Shown: one piece after another, positions 1 through 6,677 of the stretch
Numbering within the stretch: position 1 is the first letter of the stretch
Layout: each line of letters starts with the position of its first letter
Program-made: the position numbers and the translations under genes
Assembly (NCBI GenBank): GCA_036795455.1
Contig: DAIRET010000097.1
Location: forward strand, 1-10,947
From: DAIRET01 sp036795455
GTDB lineage: Bacteria; Bacteroidota; Ignavibacteria; Ignavibacteriales; Ignavibacteriaceae
Direction: 5' to 3'
DNA length: 10,947 nt
The notes under the pieces: model-generated
Database searches by the model: none
The model's input: only the letters and a program-made list of their open reading frames with translations
What the model was told of the DNA's origin: nothing

Positions 1-1
1 A

Positions 2-328
2 ACTGATAGTAACGAGCAGACTGCCAAAACTTGCGAGTTAGGTATCGGACCAATTGAAGTTCCGTTGCCAATTCAAGTTAAATATAAGGTAGAGAAAACG
101 GGTGACGGTGTTATTTCGCGTATTACTTATATGGATAATACTGGATTAACAGTAATAGAAAATCCTACGTTGCCCTGGGAAAAAACAATTACGCTTGCTG
201 ATACAAATTCTGTTAGTATGTCGGCAGCAGGAACTGTTAAAAACGGGAGCCTTCAAATTAAGTATGAAGCAGAAAAAAGTGGTGTTACATACTCAGCAAG
301 TGATAAATGTGAACAATATATTAATTAA
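2..328 (+). CDS. 3' end of a gene for an MmpS-like secreted or lipoprotein domain (5' truncated)
   Basis: The reading frame is open from base 2 to the TAA at 326-328 with no upstream stop, so the gene begins before the window; a TTG at 65 is in frame but is not needed as a start. About 108 residues are visible. The visible part begins with an acidic/polar linker containing a Cys, then a beta-rich domain with the pattern VKYKVEKTGDG, RITYMDNTG, NPTLPWEKTI and a late Cys near the C-terminus (DKCEQYIN). This order (Y-x-V, I-x-Y-x-D, LPW-x-x-T, late Cys) resembles the immunoglobulin-like C-terminal domain of MmpS-type transport accessory proteins, which also occurs in small lipoproteins of Bacteroidota. 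That assignment rests on pattern memory. The N-terminus, where a signal peptide or lipobox would be, is outside the window, so the location is inferred. Confidence 0.6.
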   Translation, partial: TDSNEQTAKTCELGIGPIEVPLPIQVKYKVEKTGDGVISRITYMDNTGLTVIENPTLPWEKTITLADTNSVSMSAAGTVKNGSLQIKYEAEKSGVTYSASDKCEQYIN

Positions 329-362
329 AGCTTTATAATTTCCTGGGTTCTTCCTAATGTAG

Positions 363-382
363 ATTTTAGTGAAATTTTAGTG
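363..382 (+). repeat. direct repeat pair ATTTTAGTG, 11-base period
   Basis: ATTTTAGTG occurs at 363-371 and again at 374-382, separated by two bases, so the copies lie one helical turn apart. The sequence is A/T-rich, so chance is possible. Its spacing matches that of the second pair at 427-446. Confidence 0.45.
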
Positions 383-426
383 TTTTTGTGATTTTTTCGA
401 AGTCCGAATTGCAAAATCCGAGGGGA

Positions 427-446
427 TCCTTTGGAGGTCCTTTGGA
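427..446 (+). repeat. direct repeat pair TCCTTTGGA, 11-base period
   Basis: TCCTTTGGA occurs at 427-435 and 438-446, again with a two-base spacer and an 11-base period. Each copy is itself a small dyad (TCC-TTT-GGA). Tandem half-sites with this period are typical of OmpR/PhoB-type regulators; use as a binding site here is inference only. Confidence 0.5.
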
Positions 447-456
447 AATTGTTCCG

Positions 457-495
457 GGTGGCAAGGGAAAACAAACTTTTTCTCCCTCTGCCACC
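457..495. other. imperfect stem-loop, 7 + 5 base pairs
   Basis: GGTGGCA (457-463) pairs with TGCCACC (489-495), and AGGGA (464-468) pairs with TCCCT (483-487), with C488 bulged and a 14-base A/T-rich loop at 469-482. It would fold on either strand. There is no T-tract after it in either direction, so it is not a standard intrinsic terminator. It could be part of an untranslated leader, a small RNA or an interspersed palindromic element. Confidence 0.5.
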
Positions 496-616
496 AAAAC
501 TGTACAACAAGAAAGATTACAAAGCACAGTCCGGGGAATGTTTTGTAGGACATTTACTTCTTATAAAAAAAACAGTTTTAAGTTATTATGTCTAATTTAC
601 AGTATTCAAATAAGTT

Positions 617-1045
617 ATGTGGATTCAAAAAGAGATAACGTTAAGCCAAAAGCCGAGAGGATTTCATCTAATTACAGGTGAAATCCTTAAACAACTACCG
701 GAAATAAAGGATGTTTCGGTAGGATTATTGAACATTTTTATTAAACACACTTCGTCATCATTAACAATTAATGAAAATGCCGACCCGGACGTACGGGTTG
801 ATCTTGAATCACATTTTAACCGGCTTGCTCCAGAAAATACTCCCTACTATTTCCATACTTCCGAGGGAGCAGATGATATGCCCGCACATATTAAATCATC
901 ACTCCTCGGAAATTCAATTACTATTCCTATTAAAAACGGAATGCTGAATTTAGGTACCTGGCAGGGAATTTACTTGTGTGAACACAGGAACCACGGTGGA
1001 GCGAGAAAATTAGTTTTGACTTTGAACGGTGATGAACGAAACTAA
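617..1045 (+). CDS. yjbQ: YjbQ/UPF0047 family protein
   Basis: This 142-residue protein is full length for the UPF0047 (YjbQ) family. Family signatures are all present: HTSSSLTINENADPDV (44-59), EGADDMPAHIKSSL (83-96) and LGTWQGIYLCEHRNHGGAR (112-130). The conserved His and Asp/Glu residues in these blocks line the proposed active site. Some databases call the family 'secondary thiamine-phosphate synthase' because homologues can weakly replace ThiE; the true cellular role is unsettled. It is a small soluble protein, probably cytoplasmic. The ATG at 617 puts the conserved N-terminal strand at the usual distance; no Shine-Dalgarno is visible. Its last codons overlap the start of the DUF72 gene by 14 bases (17 if the GTG at 1029 is used), suggesting joint translation. 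Confidence 0.93.
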   Translation: MWIQKEITLSQKPRGFHLITGEILKQLPEIKDVSVGLLNIFIKHTSSSLTINENADPDVRVDLESHFNRLAPENTPYYFHTSEGADDMPAHIKSSLLGNSITIPIKNGMLNLGTWQGIYLCEHRNHGGARKLVLTLNGDERN

Positions 1046-1922
1046 ATTTTTTATCGGTACTGCCGGCTGGTCTTATAAAGATTGGAAACCTGCTTTTTAT
1101 ACTTATTCACAATCAACAAAATTCGACTGGTTGAAGTATTATTCCCATTATTTCAATTGTGTTGAAGTAAATTCAACTTATTATGCTTACCTCTCTTCAG
1201 ATATAATAAAAGGTTGGGTGCAAAAGGTTGAGGAAGTTGACGATTTCATGTTTACCGTAAAACTGCACCAGGATTTTACCCACAAGCGGAAATTCAGTGT
1301 CGGAAACATAAAAGATGTGAAGGAAAATCTTAACATCTTAACTAAAACCGATAGATTCGGCGGCTTACTGCTTCAGTTTCCGTACTCATTTGCTTTTAGT
1401 GATTATACGGTTCAATATCTTCAAAAATTACTTGATACTTTTTCAGAGTATGTGCGGTTTGTGGAAGTGCGGCATTCATCATGGATGAAGCCGGAGCCCC
1501 TGAATTTTTTCAAGGAAAACGATGTTACATTTTGTACGATTGATCAACCAGAAATAGGGAAAGCAATAATCTTTGAGCCGGTCATTACAAATCAAAAAGC
1601 ATATATCCGCTTACACGGTAGAAATACGGATGCATGGATGAATTCAATCAACAACTTCGGTAAAGAACAAACTTATGAACAACAGAGCCAGCGATACGAT
1701 TATCTTTACTCCAAAGGTGAGTTGGCGGAAATATCCGAAAAGCTGAAAAAAATTGCTGAAAAGGTGAAAGAAGTTTTTGTTATTCTTAATAATCATCCTT
1801 TCGGTAAAGCTGTTGTAAATGCATTTGAACTGATGGAAATGCTCGACGTGAAAAGTAAAATAGTGGTACCGGATTCAATCCGTGTTCATTTTCCTGAAAG
1901 AATAAAAAGCCTGTTAAATTAA
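1032..1922 (+). CDS. DUF72 (YecE-like) TIM-barrel protein
   Basis: This is a 296-residue DUF72/YecE family protein. Hallmarks in order are FFIGTAGWSY (6-15), VEVNSTYY (44-51), LLLQFPYSF (112-120), FVEVRHSSW (143-151), YIRLHGRN (191-198), the YDYLYS...EL segment (222-231) and ILNNHPFGKAVVNA (251-264). The family folds as a TIM barrel; its biochemical function is not established, so none is assigned. It has no signal peptide and is probably cytoplasmic. I chose the ATG at 1032; a GTG directly before it (1029) would add one residue. It overlaps the end of yjbQ and is followed after three bases by the AEC transporter gene, so these genes probably share a transcript. Confidence 0.92.
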   Translation: MNETKFFIGTAGWSYKDWKPAFYTYSQSTKFDWLKYYSHYFNCVEVNSTYYAYLSSDIIKGWVQKVEEVDDFMFTVKLHQDFTHKRKFSVGNIKDVKENLNILTKTDRFGGLLLQFPYSFAFSDYTVQYLQKLLDTFSEYVRFVEVRHSSWMKPEPLNFFKENDVTFCTIDQPEIGKAIIFEPVITNQKAYIRLHGRNTDAWMNSINNFGKEQTYEQQSQRYDYLYSKGELAEISEKLKKIAEKVKEVFVILNNHPFGKAVVNAFELMEMLDVKSKIVVPDSIRVHFPERIKSLLN

Positions 1923-1925
1923 ACT

Positions 1926-2825
1926 ATGCAAAACTTTCTGCTATTAGGTTTCTGCTTTGTTGCCGGCTATCTTGTAAGACTTACACAAAGGTTCCCGGAA
2001 ACAACTCCCAAAGTATTAAATAGTTTTATTATCTATATTTCTCTCCCGGCATTAACGCTGCTTTATGTACAAAAATTAAAAATTGAACTTGAACTGCTAA
2101 TGCCGATTTCGATGGCATGGCTGTTATTCGGTTTGGCATTCATATTTTTCAAATTACTCGGTAAAAGATTGAACTGGCAGGCTTCAACTGTTGCTTGTTT
2201 AATACTTGTTTGCGGGCTCGGAAATACTTCTTTTCTCGGGCTGCCGATGATTGAAGTATTTTGGGGGAAAGAAGGACTGCCTATCGGACTGATAATTGAT
2301 CAACTTGGTTCTTTTATGGTTCTTTCAACATTGGGGATTTTTCTGGCTGTTAAATACGGTACCTCAACAAATGGAAAACAGAACCTTGTAAAAGAAATTC
2401 TTACTTTCCCTCCATTTATTTCGGTAGTTGCTGCGTTATTGTTACAAAGTATCGATTATCCGCCTATAGTTTTTTTTACACTTGAAAGATTAGGACAAAC
2501 ACTAACACCTTTGGCTTTGTTTTCGGTTGGATTCCAGTTGCGGTTTTCGCATATCAACACTCATAAATTGCAGTTATCTGTAGGTTTGATATTCAAATTA
2601 ATTGCGGCTCCGGCAGTTTTATTTTTTATCTATTCAATGCTTACGCCGGATAGAGGATTAGTTTTTAATGTTACTATTTTTGAAGCTGCTATGCCTCCGA
2701 TGATAACTGCGGCAGTATTGGCAACAGAGTATAAATTGAACAAAGACCTGGCGGCAATTTTAGTGGGAATAGGAATAGTTTTTTCGTTTGTTACTTTAAC
2801 TCTCTGGTGGATGATTTTATCGTAA
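1926..2825 (+). CDS. AEC-family (auxin efflux carrier-like) transporter
   Basis: The 299-residue product is very hydrophobic, with about eight to ten membrane segments from the first residues to the end. Family-like blocks are LNSFIIYISLPALTLLY near residues 31-47, the crossover-like GLGNTSFLGLPMIEVFWG near 97-114, and EAAMPPMITAAVLATEY in the C-terminal half. These match the AEC/permease family (PF03547), inner-membrane secondary carriers for organic anions such as malate or malonate in characterised bacterial members. The substrate here cannot be read from the sequence. A hydrophilic central loop (TSTNGKQN) separates the two halves as usual. The start ATG lies three bases after the DUF72 stop, without a clear Shine-Dalgarno; dinB follows after six bases. 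Confidence 0.9.
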   Translation: MQNFLLLGFCFVAGYLVRLTQRFPETTPKVLNSFIIYISLPALTLLYVQKLKIELELLMPISMAWLLFGLAFIFFKLLGKRLNWQASTVACLILVCGLGNTSFLGLPMIEVFWGKEGLPIGLIIDQLGSFMVLSTLGIFLAVKYGTSTNGKQNLVKEILTFPPFISVVAALLLQSIDYPPIVFFTLERLGQTLTPLALFSVGFQLRFSHINTHKLQLSVGLIFKLIAAPAVLFFIYSMLTPDRGLVFNVTIFEAAMPPMITAAVLATEYKLNKDLAAILVGIGIVFSFVTLTLWWMILS

Positions 2826-2831
2826 TTTGAT

Positions 2832-3992
2832 ATGTCAACAATTTTTCATCTTGATCTTGATGCTTTTTTTGTTTCGGTTGAAAGAATTCTTACTCCTTCT
2901 TTAAATGGGAAACCTGTTATAGTAGGCGGTGATCCGGAAGGGAGGGGAGTGGTAGCTGCATGTTCTTACGAAGCGCGTAGTTACGGTTTGCGCTCCGGTA
3001 TGCCGATAAGGCAGGCATTTAAATTATGTCCTCATGGAATTTACTTACACGGGCATGGCGAAGAATACATCCGTTACTCAAATCTTGTTGAAAACATTCT
3101 TATTGATTATGCACCGCTGATTGAAAAGGCATCAATAGATGAGTTTTATATCGATTTTTCAGGCTGTAAAAAAATATACGGCTCGTCTATTCAACTTGCT
3201 GAAAAAATTCAGAAGGAGGTATGGAAAACACTGAATCTGCCGTGTTCAATCGGGATAGCAAGCAATAAAACAATAGCAAAGATTGCTTCCGATTTCCATA
3301 AACCGAAAGGGATAACACACGTAATAAACGGAATGGAAAAAGAGTTTCTTGCAAATTTACCCGTTGAAACTTTACCCGGTGTAGGAATAGTAATGCTGAA
3401 AAACCTCAATAGTAGAGGGATTTATTTCGTAAAAGATATTACTGCTTTAACTCAAGATTATTTTTCTGCCGTTTATGGAAAAGTCGGGATTGACCTTTGG
3501 AATAAAGCCAACGGGAGGGGGAGAGAGTTTTTATCAATCGAGCATAAAAGAAAGAGTATTTCAAAAGAAACTACGTTTGAAAATGATATAACAAGTAAAG
3601 AGGAACTTGAAAAAATATTGTTTCAACTTTCGGGAAAAGTCGCACATTCTCTCCGTAAAAAAGGCTGGGTTGCAGCTACTGTAAATTTGAAATTGAGATA
3701 TACCGATTTTACTACACTTACAAGGAGTAAAACAATTGATTTTACAGACGATGATAAAACTATTTACGATACTGCGGTTAAACTGTTCAGAAATGCTTAT
3801 ACAAGAAGGGTAGCAGTAAGATTGATAGGTGTCGGGCTTACAAATTTTACAAAGTACAGCGAACAGGAACTGCTTTTTGACGACTACGAAATAAAACGGA
3901 AAAGAATGCTGAGGGCAGTGAATATCATTCGCTCAAAGTATAACTATAATGCTATTTTAATAGGATGCGGTAGTATGAATGTTTTACATTAA
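2832..3992 (+). CDS. dinB: DNA polymerase IV (Y-family translesion polymerase)
   Basis: The 386-residue protein is a complete DinB-type polymerase that copies past damaged template bases with low fidelity. The palm carries HLDLDAFF (6-13) and SIDEFYIDFSG (101-111), giving the metal-binding D8, D103 and E104; F13 sits at the steric-gate position known from E. coli DinB. PVIVGGDPEGRGVVAACSYEAR (28-49) is the typical nucleotide-binding fingers region, and LPGVG (181-185) is the helix-hairpin-helix of the thumb. The little-finger domain follows, and QELLF (345-349) fits the sliding-clamp binding motif; it lies 38 residues before the C-terminus and not at the very end. The E-F-Y variant of the usual S-I-D-E-A-Y motif leaves the catalytic acids intact. 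No LexA-like operator was recognised upstream; the gene is six bases after the transporter gene and is probably cotranscribed with it. Confidence 0.96.
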   Translation: MSTIFHLDLDAFFVSVERILTPSLNGKPVIVGGDPEGRGVVAACSYEARSYGLRSGMPIRQAFKLCPHGIYLHGHGEEYIRYSNLVENILIDYAPLIEKASIDEFYIDFSGCKKIYGSSIQLAEKIQKEVWKTLNLPCSIGIASNKTIAKIASDFHKPKGITHVINGMEKEFLANLPVETLPGVGIVMLKNLNSRGIYFVKDITALTQDYFSAVYGKVGIDLWNKANGRGREFLSIEHKRKSISKETTFENDITSKEELEKILFQLSGKVAHSLRKKGWVAATVNLKLRYTDFTTLTRSKTIDFTDDDKTIYDTAVKLFRNAYTRRVAVRLIGVGLTNFTKYSEQELLFDDYEIKRKRMLRAVNIIRSKYNYNAILIGCGSMNVLH

Positions 3993-4028
3993 TATTTTGT
4001 TCAATCATTAATAGGAAATATAACCCAG

Positions 4029-4056
4029 TTGTTTTTCAATTGTTGAAAAATAACTA
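4029..4056 (+). promoter_or_regulatory. candidate sigma-70-type promoter for thyX
   Basis: TTGTTT (4029-4034) and TAACTA (4051-4056) are separated by 16 bases and lie 31 bases before the thyX start codon. Both boxes are imperfect and the surroundings are A/T-rich, so this is only a candidate. The spacer holds the inverted repeat described separately. Confidence 0.3.
4032..4050. promoter_or_regulatory. perfect inverted repeat TTTTTCAA-TTG-TTGAAAAA before thyX
   Basis: TTTTTCAA (4032-4039) and TTGAAAAA (4043-4050) form a perfect 8-base dyad with a 3-base spacer in the dinB-thyX gap. A stem this A/T-rich with a 3-base loop is a poor terminator and has no following T-run, so a protein-binding operator is the more natural reading. 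Its overlap with the candidate promoter would suit repression. Confidence 0.4.
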
Positions 4057-4071
4057 ATTTGCAACTCAAAA

Positions 4072-4080
4072 AAGGAAAGG
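4072..4080 (+). promoter_or_regulatory. ribosome binding site of thyX
   Basis: The purine run AAGGAAAGG ends six bases before the ATG at 4087. It stands out because most other starts on this strand lack any Shine-Dalgarno, and it fixes the thyX start. Confidence 0.7.
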
Positions 4081-4086
4081 AATTTA

Positions 4087-4947
4087 ATGTCAAAACCGGG
4101 AACACCAGAAGCGGATCAATTACTCGAAAAAGAATTTAAATGCTTAAACCACGGATTCGTCCGCCTGGTTGATTATATGGGAAACGACGGCTCTATCGTT
4201 CAAGCTGCAAGAGTTAGTTACGGTAGAGGGACTAAAACAGTAAAAGAAGATAGAACATTAATCCGCTACCTGATGCGCCATCAGCATACTACACCTTTTG
4301 AAATGGTTGAATTTAAATTCCACGTTAAACTACCGATATTTGTTGCAAGGCAGTGGATACGACACAGAACAGCAAACGTGAATGAGTATTCGGGACGGTA
4401 CTCAATTATGCCGGATGAATTTTATCTGCCCGAAAACGATGTTATTAAACCGCAAAGTCTTACAAACAGGCAGGGAAGAAGCGATGATGAAGTTCCCGCA
4501 GAAATAAGAAAAAGAGTTATTGATATTTTAAACTACGGACAAAAACATTCCTTTGACGGTTATAACGAAATGCTCGAAAATAATATTTCGAGGGAATTGG
4601 CAAGAATAAATCTCCCCCTTTTACTCTATACCCAATGGTACTGGAAAATTGATCTGCATAATTTATTTCACTTCTTAAAACTTAGAATTGATAAGCACGC
4701 ACAATACGAAATAAGGGTTTTTGCTCTTGCAATGGCTGAAATAGTCAAAAAGGTTGTTCCGTTAGCATGGGAAGCCTTTGAAGATTATATATTGAACTCA
4801 ATTACACTTACAAAAACCGATCTCGAAGTATTAAAGCATTACATTCCGAATGAAGTTTCTCAAGAAGAATTAAAAGCATTCGATTCAAAGTATGAACTGA
4901 ATGAATTCTTAGAAAAGCTAAAAAAAATTAGCGGAAATACAGACTGA
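4087..4947 (+). CDS. thyX: flavin-dependent thymidylate synthase
   Basis: The 286-residue protein is a complete ThyX, which methylates dUMP to dTMP using methylenetetrahydrofolate, FAD and NADPH. The signature RHRX7S is present as R92-H93-R94 to S102 (RHRTANVNEYSGRYS, 92-106). Other family blocks are ARVSYG (41-46), HQHTTPFEMVEFKFHVKLP (65-83), and near the C-terminus WYWKIDLHNLFHFLKLR followed by DKHAQYEIR. The protein normally works as a tetramer in the cytoplasm. ThyX makes dihydrofolate-sparing thymidylate synthesis possible; no thyA or folA is in view. The gene has its own ribosome binding site and a possible operator, and is set apart from dinB by 94 bases, so it is probably transcribed separately. 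It converges with the minus-strand operon 22 bases downstream, with no obvious intrinsic terminator between. Confidence 0.97.
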   Translation: MSKPGTPEADQLLEKEFKCLNHGFVRLVDYMGNDGSIVQAARVSYGRGTKTVKEDRTLIRYLMRHQHTTPFEMVEFKFHVKLPIFVARQWIRHRTANVNEYSGRYSIMPDEFYLPENDVIKPQSLTNRQGRSDDEVPAEIRKRVIDILNYGQKHSFDGYNEMLENNISRELARINLPLLLYTQWYWKIDLHNLFHFLKLRIDKHAQYEIRVFALAMAEIVKKVVPLAWEAFEDYILNSITLTKTDLEVLKHYIPNEVSQEELKAFDSKYELNEFLEKLKKISGNTD

Positions 4948-4969
4948 AGTTGCGGTTACAATACATAGC

Positions 4970-5317
4970 TCAGCCGGGAGGCCAGGTCATTTTACGTCCG
5001 CCAAGTATGTGCATGTGAAGATGATAAACTTCCTGTCCTCCATCCGGACCACAGTTTAAAACAAGCCTAAAACCGTCTTTAGCTATCCCGGTTTCTTCAG
5101 CTATTTTGTTAGCTGCATCAATCATTTCACCTAATAAAACCGCGTGTTCGCTCCCTTTTAAATTCAATACTTTCGGGATTTCAATCTTCGGGATAATCAA
5201 TACATGCACCGGAGCCTGCGGGTTAATATCTTTAAAAGCAAGCACACTCTCATTTTCAAAAACAATATTAGCAGGGATTTCTTTTCTGATGATCTTTGAG
5301 AAAATAGTTTCAGCCAT
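4970..5317 (-). CDS. HIT-family (HINT-like) nucleotide hydrolase
   Basis: This 115-residue protein belongs to the histidine triad family, Hint/PKCI branch. The triad is H99-L-H101-M-H103 in YHLHMHILGGRKMTWPPG (98-115), with the branch-typical GGQEV (93-97) before it, the N-terminal IFSKIIRKEIPA (5-16) and the strand VLAFKDINPQAPVHVLIIPK (25-44). Hint enzymes hydrolyse AMP bonded to amines or other leaving groups; the cellular substrate is usually unknown. It is cytoplasmic and near typical length. The ATG lies two bases after the response-regulator stop, and its Shine-Dalgarno lies within the end of that gene, so translation is probably coupled. It is the last gene of the minus-strand operon. 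Confidence 0.95.
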   Translation of the reverse strand: MAETIFSKIIRKEIPANIVFENESVLAFKDINPQAPVHVLIIPKIEIPKVLNLKGSEHAVLLGEMIDAANKIAEETGIAKDGFRLVLNCGPDGGQEVYHLHMHILGGRKMTWPPG

Positions 5318-5319
5318 TC

Positions 5320-6675
5320 TTATTCTCCTTTCTCAATTTCGTATTTCTTCATTTTGTTGTAAAGATGACTTCTCTGGATATCAAGTACTTCTGCCGTTTT
5401 ACTTATGTTCCAGTTATTAAGTTCAAGCTGTTTCAAGATGAATGCTTTCTCGGCTTTTTCTTTGAAGTCCTGGAACGAATTACTTTCATCAATTAACGAC
5501 TCAATCGATGCTTTTTCATACGGGATTAAAAACTCGATATCCGGTACTGTAATTACTTTCTTATTCACAATAATGATAATACGCTCAACAATGTTTCTTA
5601 ATTCCCGGATATTGCCTGTCCAGTTTAATTGCTGTAGCAGTTTAATTGTTTCCTCGGAAAAAACCGGGGTTACTTTTTTATGTTTTGCCGCGATATCGCG
5701 GGCAAAATATTCAACTAACAAAGGGATGTCTTCAACTCTTTCACGCAGCGACGGAACTTTAAGCGGGATAACGTTAAGGCGGTGAAAAAGATCCTCTCTA
5801 AAATTATTCTTTTCAATCTCTTCTTTTAAGTTTTTGTTTGTAGCTGAAATTATCCTAACGTCAACGTCAATTTTTTTAGTACCGCCTACTCTTTCAATTT
5901 TTCCGTCTTCAATTGCACGCAGAACTTTTGCCTGTGCTTGAAGACTCATATCACCGACTTCATCCAAAAAGAGAGTTCCCTTATTAGCCAATTCAAATCT
6001 TCCTATTCGTTGTTGAAATGCACCGGTAAATGAGCCTTTTTCATGCCCGAATAATTCCGATTCTATCAACTCGTTGGGGATAGCTGCACAGTTTACTTCA
6101 ACGAACGGCTTTTCTTTTCTCAAACTTTTTTGATGGATTGCTTTTGCAACCAATTCTTTCCCGGTCCCGTTATCGCCCGTAATCAAAATTCTAACATCGG
6201 TTGGAGCTACTTTTTCAATCAAATCAAGAATCTGTAAAATCGGTTTACTTCTGCCGACAATCTGTCCATCCGAAAGAAGGGTTTTCTTCATTTCGATGTT
6301 TTCCCGTCTCAAACTGGATTGAGCAACAGCATTCCTAACACTAATTAAAAGTTTATCCCTGTCTATTGGCTTTTCAATAAAATCAAATGCACCTAACTTT
6401 GTGGCAAGAATTGCATTCTCGATATTACCGAATGCTGAGATGATTAATATGTTCAAACTGGAATCGTATTCTTTTGCTTTTTTCAATACTTCAAACCCGT
6501 TTATATCCGGCATTTGAATATCAAGCAATACAGCATCGTAAGGAGTTGAAATAATTTTCTCAAGTCCTTGTGTACCCGATGTTGAATAATCAACGTTGTA
6601 CTCCTCGAACTCAAGTATCATTTTAATACTTTCGCAAATCTCTTTTTCGTCGTCAATGATTAAAATAGTGTTCAT
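5320..6675 (-). CDS. sigma-54-dependent response regulator, NtrC/NtrX-like
   Basis: The 451-residue protein has the full three-domain layout. The receiver (1-120) has acidic pocket D8-D9, phosphoacceptor D52 (LLDIQMPDING) and K102 in EKP; the switch Thr/Ser position is S80. The AAA+ domain (about 138-370) has Walker A GDNGTGKE (167-174), the sigma-54 contact loop as GSFTGA (214-219, canonical GAFTGA), Walker B GTLFLDEVGD (233-242) and the arginine-finger region FREDLFHRLNV (292-302). A Fis-type helix-turn-helix lies near 424-445 (ISKTAEVLDIQRSHLYNKMK). On phosphorylation such proteins bind enhancers and drive RNA polymerase carrying sigma-54. The nearest well-known relatives by feel are NtrX and AtoC; the exact orthologue is not determined. 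No sensor kinase is in the window. It starts two bases after the stop of the preceding exported-protein gene. Confidence 0.95.
   Translation of the reverse strand: MNTILIIDDEKEICESIKMILEFEEYNVDYSTSGTQGLEKIISTPYDAVLLDIQMPDINGFEVLKKAKEYDSSLNILIISAFGNIENAILATKLGAFDFIEKPIDRDKLLISVRNAVAQSSLRRENIEMKKTLLSDGQIVGRSKPILQILDLIEKVAPTDVRILITGDNGTGKELVAKAIHQKSLRKEKPFVEVNCAAIPNELIESELFGHEKGSFTGAFQQRIGRFELANKGTLFLDEVGDMSLQAQAKVLRAIEDGKIERVGGTKKIDVDVRIISATNKNLKEEIEKNNFREDLFHRLNVIPLKVPSLRERVEDIPLLVEYFARDIAAKHKKVTPVFSEETIKLLQQLNWTGNIRELRNIVERIIIIVNKKVITVPDIEFLIPYEKASIESLIDESNSFQDFKEKAEKAFILKQLELNNWNISKTAEVLDIQRSHLYNKMKKYEIEKGE
5324..5331 (-). promoter_or_regulatory. ribosome binding site of the HIT gene inside the upstream gene
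   Basis: On the minus strand AAAGGAGA ends six bases before the HIT start codon at 5317. It overlaps the final codons of the response-regulator gene, a layout expected for translational coupling. It is the strongest Shine-Dalgarno on this strand of the window. Confidence 0.7.
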
Positions 6676-6677
6676 TC

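Larger units (their letters stand above)
329..616. other. gene-free stretch with repeats and a hairpin
   Basis: This 288-base gap lies between the MmpS-like gene and yjbQ. I see no credible gene in it: short frames exist on both strands, but their translations look like no protein family and they lack ribosome binding sites. It holds two 9-base direct-repeat pairs (363-382 and 427-446), each with an 11-base period, and a long imperfect hairpin (457-495). Roughly 410-500 is visibly richer in G and C than its flanks. The last 60 bases are A/T-rich and should contain the yjbQ promoter, but no -35/-10 pair stands out. No T-run follows the hairpin on either strand. Confidence 0.6.

Noticed and set aside
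457..495. Hairpin as an intrinsic terminator of the first gene
   Set aside because: No T-tract follows on either strand and it lies about 130 bases after the stop codon.
480..496. TCCCTCTGCCACCA-like string as a tRNA or tmRNA 3' end
   Set aside because: No matching acceptor strand, T-arm or anticodon arm could be drawn on either strand, and there is no integrase nearby.
325..681. Short open frames on both strands (325-510 minus, 388-681 plus) in the first gap
   Set aside because: No ribosome binding sites, no family-like composition, and the plus-strand frame runs into yjbQ in another frame.
3209..3409. Minus-strand frame inside dinB
   Set aside because: It lies wholly within a clear DinB coding region and has no family features.
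4055..4065. TTTGCA before thyX as the -12 element of a sigma-54 promoter
   Set aside because: There is no GG at the required -24 distance.
4948..4969. Shared terminator between converging thyX and the HIT gene
   Set aside because: The 22-base gap shows no stable stem followed by T residues.
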